Shown here: in pieces, positions 57,207 to 64,000 of the stretch
How the letters are laid out: each line of letters begins with the position of its first letter
Numbering within the stretch: the first letter of the stretch is position 1
Origin: Gadus chalcogrammus
Lineage: Eukaryota > Chordata > Actinopteri > Gadiformes > Gadidae
Direction of reading: 5' to 3'
Length of the DNA stretch: 64,000 nt
Assembly (NCBI RefSeq): GCF_026213295.1
Contig: NC_079423.1
Coordinates: 20,790,539 to 20,854,538 of the forward strand
Made by a program: the position numbers and the translations under genes
Notes under the pieces: generated by a model
Database searches by the model: none
Seen by the model: the letters and a program-made list of their open reading frames with translations, nothing else
Told to the model about the DNA's origin: nothing

Positions 57207-59357
57207 TAGGGGTGTAACGGTGCATGTATTTGTATTGAACCGTTTCGGTACGGGGTGCTCGGTTCGGTACGGAGGCGTACCGAACGAGTTTCCATGCGGA
57301 CATATTAAGTAGAGGACCGCATATGTGGAACATGCTGCGGCCGCACATGCACAGTTGCGCACACTGTAGCTGTGTTCGAAACCGTTCCCTATTCACTCAC
57401 TCACTATTCCCTATATAGTGTTCATGATATAGTGGACTATTTAGGGAACGAACAAACGAGAATTCGGACAATACGCTGAACATTTCTAAACGTCATTTGC
57501 GTCAGTAAATGCGCCGGGTATTTCTGTGACGCAGACAGATGCAACCACATCATGTAAACAAACCGGACACTCACGAGGAAAGCTGGATATTTAACATTCA
57601 TTTTGAATGTTAAATATTCTATGTTAAATCCCAAATAAATTGTTGACATTTCTAAACGAAAGCCGGAGTCGACATCATTAAATGTATTCGTTTTCACGGT
57701 TATTCAGCTTCTTCTTCTCCTCCGAAAAACAACGACCGTGATTGCATTGTGGGTATAACGGGAGTAAACATGTAGGGTACATCGTATGTACACTCAAATT
57801 TTGGGTATTATTATCCTGCAAATAATGTGGATAAGCTGATTTTTCTGGCAAAAAACATAAAGATTGAGTGAAAGTTCATCAGGGCTAAAGATTGGGTGGG
57901 GGGGGGGGGGGGGGGGGGGGGGGGGAGTAAAAATTAATCCTGAGCAACAACTTGAAACTGTTTAGTGTTGCAATTGTTCATTGTTGCACATTAGATAATA
58001 CATAAAAAAAAAAAAAGTCTAAGCCAATGTTGTTCATTTTTATTTCTACATTTCAGAATCTTTATATTTTTTAGCAGAATTCTAGCTTTGTATTGTCTAC
58101 TGTTCCCATTGTAAAAAAGCAACAAAAGTGGGTTATTGAACAACTTGAAGCTCACATTTTATGAAGCACATTTATAATTAGCATTTTGATTTCTTACTGT
58201 ACCGAAAATGAACCGAACCGTGACCTCAAAACCGAGGAACGTACCGAACCGAGATTTTTGTGTACCGTTACACCTAGGGATGGGCATTTGAAGAAATTTC
58301 CTTAATCGAGCATCGCTAGAGTTATATCGATCAAATTAAATCGATTAATCATTAACTTTTCTAGGCTATATTGAATTCCCGTTGGTAGAAAATGCAGCAT
58401 GTTTTTATCATGAATCTTTATTCCAACAATAATGTAATGGGCCAACATTAATACAATACAGTTAACTTGAAGACCTACAACTGTTTAACAGTTTTAAAAA
58501 TAAACTACAGGCATTATAGTTTATAGGCCTATCGGCGCTCGTAAAGTCCGAACAATGCGCCTACAGGCGCTCTTACAGGTTTGGAAACATTCACAAGACT
58601 AAATCTGTAGCCTATTCCAATTACACTAAGTAGCCAACGTATCGGACACAATAATCAAACAAAGGCGTTGGCTAAAAGTGGCATTAAACGTATAACTGTT
58701 TTGAAAAAACGGGGGAAAAAAGGCCGACATATAATGCCTATATGCTGCAGCCGGCGCGCGGAAAAGGCTCGCAACAAAAAGAAGAGCCACCATTTACAAA
58801 CAATTGCATGAACTAGTCTATCTAAAAGCAATACCTTATTGAACATATAAGGCTGAACTTGTTGCTAAAATATCACAGTTTTGGCAAAATGTAACGACTC
58901 CAAGAGGCACCAAGCCGAAGAAAAAGCGGAGCGAGAGAACAACACGTTAGAGCGACTCACATACGGTGGTGACTGTCCCTACGTCCTAGCACTAACTCCA
59001 GCCTACATATTTTTATTTAGGAATATAAGCATGTTAACATGCTCGCGGGTCAGACGCGAACGAGCCTTGTAACTGTCAGTCCAGCAGCAGAAAACACCCC
59101 GCTCTGACGGAGCCGAAGTTGCGGGGATGCAGAGGTATTGTCCGCGCTAACTTTGACAGGAACCTTCTTCCATTCACTTTCCACCAGTCGGCAGGGTGGA
59201 TTTCTCCCACATAGTGATATTCAATTAAATGCTTCAAGACTCACAGTATGCAACACAACGTCCTTTTGATCGATAACAATATAAATTGATCGACGCATTT
59301 CTTAACGATCGATTATCGAGCATCGATTAATTATGCCCATCCCTAGTTACACCCCTA
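57207..59357. mobile_element. hAT with perfect 8-bp duplication, holding another hAT
   Basis: Left end TAGGGGTGTAACGGTGCATG; the right end, interrupted, finishes CCCTA at 59357. ATACTCAT on both sides (57199-57206 and 59358-59365). Subterminal GGTTCGGTACG-type motifs match other copies of the family. A poly-G run lies at 57897-57925. The inner hAT sits 12 bases from the right end. Confidence 0.93.
58275..59345. mobile_element. hAT inserted into the terminal repeat of the previous hAT
   Basis: Ends TAGGGATGGGCATTTGAAGA and (inverted) TAGGGATGGGCATAATTAAT. GTTACACC on both sides (58267-58274 and 59346-59353), which is itself part of the outer element's TIR. Subterminal ATCGAT/CGATTAAT motifs. 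No intact transposase. Confidence 0.94.
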
Positions 59358-59399
59358 ATACTCATACACTCACACTATTATGCTCTGTTTACATGTATG

Positions 59400-59655
59400 T
59401 ATGAGAGTGTAAAGTCGTGTATGTGAATATAGTAGTGTATGTGAGAGAGTATAGTAGTGTGTGAGAGAGCATATAGTTGGGTATGTGAGAGAGTATAGTA
59501 GTTCATGTGAGAGAATATTGTAGTATGTGGGAAAGCTAATAGTAGTGTGTGTGAGAGAGTATAGTTGTTTGTGCAAGATAATATAGAAGTGTGTGTGAGA
59601 AAGAATAGTATTGTGTGTGAGAGAGTATAGTAGTGTGTGTGAGAGAGTTTGACTG
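59400..59655 (+). repeat. Minisatellite, unit about 21-22 bp
   Basis: Units such as GTGTGTGAGAGAGTATAGTA recur about ten times with variation. The antisense ORF across it is an artefact. 59660-59874 holds no gene. Confidence 0.88.
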
Positions 59656-59874
59656 AAACAGAGGTGAGTTTGATTCCTCGGTTCCTGATTGACAGAAGAG
59701 ACGGTAGCTTTTGTCATTTCACTCTGGAATTTCCAGCGATTCTGTTATGCTGCGATCAAATCAAAAAATATCGTATATGTTGATTACAAACCATGTAAGC
59801 AGTTCTGCAAATAAACATCCAAAGCTTTTCAAAACTGTTGGTTCACGTTGGTCCCATAGAGAAGTCGAGTGTCT

Positions 59875-60137
59875 GTCAAAGTGTTGTTGGATTGTTGTTA
59901 AAACTCTGACTGGCGGCTTATTATGATCCATGCAGCGGACGCTTGGTGATGACGTGTTACGACGTGATGACGTATGTACAAGAGCCTACCGTGGCCAGGC
60001 CACAGATGCGACGGCCAGCGGCCACGGCCAGATGGCCTAGTGTGAGTGCAGGCCAGAGAACAATGGGGCCAGTTGAGCACGGTTAGGTGTGAAAACGGCC
60101 AACGGCCACGGCTAGATGGCCTAGTGTGAGTGCACCC
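59875..60137. mobile_element. Truncated copy of the Harbinger-type MITE at 3159
   Basis: Right end GAGTGCACCC followed by TAA (60138-60140 region) mirrors the TTA-GGGTGCACTC end at 3156. GGCCATCTGGCC-type units are again doubled, and TTGTTAAAACTCTGACTGGC matches the reverse complement of about 3390-3410. The other half is missing: it begins within the element at about 59875. Confidence 0.83.
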
Positions 60138-60605
60138 TAAGCCGGCATAATTTAAAAAATAAAACAAAATAAAACAATCCTGGACAAAAAAATACCTTTG
60201 CAGGCCCGTTGATGAATAGTATCCCTCTTCGCTCCTCCGAGCCAAAGAGAACACGGTATTCATACATCCAAGTTAACGGCAACGGGCGTCCTTGAATGCC
60301 CTTGGAAAGACCTCGAAAGTATGGGGAAAGTCTGCGAAAGACCGTGGAAAGGACAAAGGCGCTCCTCACTGGCTTGTGTCGCTTGATTTATCTTTCCCAG
60401 AGGAAGGTGAGCCAACCCTCGTGGTCACATCCGCTATCTGGTGCGGTGGTCCACAGGAAAATATCTTTATAATAGTGTCGCTGGCTGCGTTAGTTAGCAG
60501 GCCACTACTGTTCAGCTACTTGTGCTAATTAACTGGCCGGTCGTGTTGTTTATTCTTATGAACAACCAGAATCGAATTTCAACTGGGTTGCACCAAGTAT
60601 TAGAG
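60138..60605. other. No gene established
   Basis: A minus-strand frame across 60190-60360 (TWMYEYRVLFGSEERRGI) ends at a possible donor, CAAAG-GTATTT, near 60200. It might be a decayed exon of a transposon, but there is no second supporting signal. Confidence 0.4.
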
Positions 60606-61123
60606 TAGTAATGATACACGTATTTGTACCGAACCGTCACGGTACAGGCCAGAGATGTGGACTCGAGTCACATGTCTTGGACTCGAGTCAGACTCGAGTC
60701 ATGATTTTGATGACTTCAGACTCGACTTGACAAAATTACGCATGACTTGCGACTAGACTTAGACTTGACGGCTATTGGCTTGAGACTTGACTCGGACTTT
60801 GCCTCTTTGACTTGTAATGACTCGACATGTCTTGAGTCAAAAACATTTATTGTTTTAGATATCTAACATATTTCCCGCCTGGAGGGCTAGACACCCAAGA
60901 CGCATTCACTTCTGTGAAGATGAAAGAAAAAAACGCAAGCGAAGACAAATCTACACATTCAATATAATTTATACTTTATTCAGAATAACAATTTTAGTTT
61001 CATATTGGCTGCGTTTTGAGTTGGTCCCATTGAAGCCGTCTGGCTTTTTAAATTTTCCCCTTAACTGAACCGTACCGTCCTGTACATACCGAACCGTGAC
61101 TTTTGTGTATTGTTACACCCCTA
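60606..61123. mobile_element. hAT-like element of the TGTAACGGTACA family, with an inserted fragment
   Basis: Left TAGTAATGATACACGTATTT, right (inverted) TAGGGGTGTAACAATACACA; subterminal ACCGAACCGTCACGGTAC and ACCGAACCGTGAC. The flanks do not match, so the duplication is lost or the ends belong to different copies. 60649-60840 (CAGAGATGTGGACTCGAGTC with GACTTG repeats) is a one-ended fragment of the hAT family at 40309. Confidence 0.7.
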
Positions 61124-61759
61124 CCAGGTAGGATTCTGTCCCAGGCGGCCCCTCAAACGTCTGTTTGTCTATGTATCTATGCATACATATGTGTGTGTGT
61201 TTCAATGTATGTATGTGTGTTTGTGTGTGTGTGCATGTGTTTGTGTGTGTGTGTGTTAGTGTTTGTTTGTGTCAGTAACTCAGTGTAAGGGTGTGTGTAT
61301 CTGTTTGTGTATGTTACCTGTGTCCCCCGATGCTTGTTCTACTGTTCTGCTGCCACATAAACACACCTGGTATAGTGCAGGCAATACACTCTCCCACCTG
61401 AGTTCAAGGTAGAAGTGTTTTAACAGGAAATCAGACGGGCTCAAGAGTGTTAAATGAGAGGCAGGTCTAAGTGCACAAAGCATTCCTGACCTCTCTGATT
61501 TGCAGGCGGATTCTGTTAAATTACTTTGCAGAATTCTTTACTGTAGTCTCTCTTGTCCGTTCATCACAAATGAAAGTATTCATGTGCAGCATGTGTGCAA
61601 TGTACCTGTATGCGTGCACATGTCTGTGCGTGTGTTTGCTGTGGGTTTTGGCTGGAGGCGTGAACGATTGTTGGCATATGAATATGTGAGTGTGTATTTA
61701 TCATTATGTGAGCACTTTGATAATGTTTGTGTGTGTGTGTGTGTGGTGTGTGTGTGTGT

Positions 61760-61828
<69 letters not shown>

Positions 61829-61983
61829 CTGCGTGTGTGTGTGTGGCTGCGTGTCTATGGGCTCATCACATGTTGCAGTGCAGCAGGCGGTGCGAGGGGC
61901 TTGGGGGCCAGTGTCAGTTTAATCCAAGCCGGGATTCCACTTCAGCATCATATGACAAGATGCTTCTGGTGCCCTATCAGAGT

Positions 61984-62068
<85 letters not shown>

Positions 62069-62990
62069 TCCACCACACTCACACAGGAAAGGACACACAC
62101 ACAAACACACACGAGACACACGGACACTGCACACATGGGTCTTGTTCCCCCTCGTTAGTGAGACCAACTACCTTGTAATTAAAAACAGACTCAGAAATTA
62201 GCTTTAGCACCAAGAGTCCCGGGTACATGAGAGAGCGAGGTTTAGGCATATAAGTCAGGCGGCTTGAGAGTTGCATTGCGTTAGCCGGCCATTGTAATAG
62301 CTGGGCCAAATTTAAAAGGGAAGAACATTGAATAACATTGTATAAGATGAGATGGAAAAATCAGAGACAGGAGATGAATAAATCACCGGTTCATTATTCC
62401 CCTTCAGAACACTGTGTTCCCTGTATATTATTAATGATATTCAAAGACCTGTGCATGTTTAAGCGCGCGTGCATGCATCTGTTTGTGTGTACATTCACCT
62501 GTATGTGCATGTGTGTGTGTGTGTGTGGGTTCCCGCACGTGCAGAATTAAAGAAGCCACGGCCCCGCACTCCTCTCATTGAAGCAGGACGGGGGTCGGTC
62601 GCATCATACAGCCTAAAGACGAACAGATAGAGAGACAGAAAGTTGCCTGCGTTGCCTGCGTTAAAAAGTTGAGAATTGTTCAACTTTTCAGGCAGTGACT
62701 GATCTGTATGCCAATCAGATCACGGCATGCAAATACACTACTGTGATGCTACTTGGACTCTGTCCAATGAAATCGCCTTTGTGATACAACCCGGGATTTG
62801 CAGTCCGTTTTATGCATCTTAAACTTCAGTGCGTTCGATCTGACAATGGATCATACAAATCCAAGATCAAAATGCAAAGATGGGGTCTGCAAGATCTATG
62901 GAATGAAAAAGATCCTCCTAATAATATTCTATATCAGTCCATATTTGATCCAGACTGCGTGCACGCCTCCCCTACAAACCCAGAGCTCTC
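61124..62990. other. Microsatellite-rich stretch, no gene seen
   Basis: (TG)n at 61190-61295, (GT)n at 61726-61827 and (CA)n at 61989-62066. 62160-62340 and 62540-62990 are complex, non-repetitive-looking sequence; 62700-62745 includes ATGCAAAT (octamer-like) and ATGCCAATCAGATC. The 60-codon frame at 62812-62994 has no recognised domain. Confidence 0.6.
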
Positions 62991-64000
62991 TTAGGCCACG
63001 TTTATACATAGTAGGGTATTTAGAGAAACAAATATTTCCGCCCCAAACCCAGAAAAAAAAGTTGTAATTTACATAAACCCGCATAAATACGCCGTCGGGC
63101 GCCATCATAACTATGTCAAACCTTTGGGCAGCAGTGTAGGGAGAAGGATAAAGCCATGCAAGCCAATCAAAATCCTCAGAATCAACAACAACGAGTAACA
63201 CAAGCGACTCAGCTTCACACTGACAAATAACGTTCATTGTAGTCCATAGTGTACATTTGTCTAGACAGCACACCCATTCTGTGTGGGCAAGGTCCACTAC
63301 TTCCCTTTTTACCTCCTGCTTTGATACAACTCAACAGATCCTCAAAGAGGTATCATCATAGGACGACACAGGTGTCACTCAAACAGTAATTATGAGCATA
63401 ATCCTTTTATTTACCAGGGCACGGGTAAGATAAGAACAAAATATAAGATCAATTTAACCTCTTAAACTCGAGGTTCCCCAGATTTCGGAAGACCGTGATC
63501 ACTCTCGCAGCAAAAGGCATACAACACTGCCCTTATTATGTAGAAATAGTCATATCAAATTAAACATGAGAAACTCTGCTACAAGCACATATAAGTCCTT
63601 TTTGCACACACAAAACACAACTCAAACACCAAGCATATTAATTAGACAAATTAGACAATTAAAAATAGTCTGGAGCTTAAAAGGTTAATACCCTTGTCCT
63701 GTTACATTAAAGTAGCAGACCCATAATTAGTCTAATGAGCGACACCTGGTGGTCCTGCCATGGTACCTCGGTGAAAAGGACATCATGGAAAGCAGTGCTA
63801 TGCTAACAATAGGATGTACAGATCAGTTGGCGATGGATATCAATTATAGAAGTGAAATGGATACATAAGCATGGGTAGGCATAAAGATAACATTAGAGAG
63901 CAGCAGAAAGATGGAAATACTAAAGGTTGCTTTTAAAAAGGATTCTTGAAATTCATTGTACATTATTATGCAACGGTAGACATTGAATCAGCCTGTGTGT
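62991..64000. other. Probable transposon end and unclassified sequence to the window edge
   Basis: TTAGGCCACGTTTATACATA at 62994 looks like the end of a TTA-flanked MITE, but I find no partner end before the window stops. 63300-64000 is AT-rich sequence without ORFs or recognised repeats. Confidence 0.4.

Overview
The window is vertebrate, almost certainly teleost, genomic DNA. It has very long (CT/GA)n, (CA/TG)n and (AT)n microsatellites, many hAT elements with 8-bp target-site duplications (TSDs), fish-type L1, L2 and CR1-like LINEs, a DIRS element, a Ty3/gypsy element with 2-kb LTRs, Harbinger-type elements and a tRNA-derived SINE. There are no operons or other prokaryotic features. The only host coding sequence I can support is one short exon at 21526-21595 (+). 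It begins MSTETELQ and resembles the conserved N-terminus of the Reelin adaptor Disabled-1 (dab1). If that is right, most of the window is intronic or flanking DNA of a very large gene, filled with nested transposons.

Layout. 1-5895: an L1 ORF2 copy running off the left edge, split by a 2.5-kb terminal-inverted-repeat (TIR) DNA transposon (2767-5300) that itself holds a Harbinger-type MITE (3159-3730). 6805-7099: a MITE. 7258-15596: the outer ends of a hAT-like element enclosing an old gypsy LTR fragment, a Harbinger relic (8021-8860) and a complete-length but decayed DIRS retroelement (9146-14715, minus strand). 16.9-20.5 kb: several hAT elements and hairpins. 21.3-21.6 kb: the dab1-like exon. 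22.36-23.0 kb: a LINE 3' end. 24.58-33.09 kb: a four-level nest, in which a DNA-transposon relic contains an L2 LINE, which contains a 6.15-kb hAT (BED finger, GTF2IRD2-like transposase), which contains a nearly intact CR1/L2-type LINE.

35.2-37.15 and 40.25-42.23 kb: two hAT-in-hAT nests. 39.4-40.2 kb: a minisatellite split by a solo LTR. 42.86-46.38 kb: a SINE holding three successively nested hAT elements. 46902-57155: a structurally complete gypsy element on the minus strand, with near-identical LTRs and a perfect 5-bp TSD but a badly damaged gag-pol. 57.2-59.36 kb: another hAT-in-hAT nest. 59.4-64 kb: a minisatellite, a Harbinger fragment, a hAT copy, microsatellites and sequence I cannot classify.

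The transposon genes do not work together as a system. The interest lies in insertion history: pre-insertion sites can be read for many layers, giving a relative chronology. One insertion fused a BED-finger hAT transposase N-terminus in frame with a LINE endonuclease, and the gypsy copy looks recently inserted although its own polymerase and integrase are broken.
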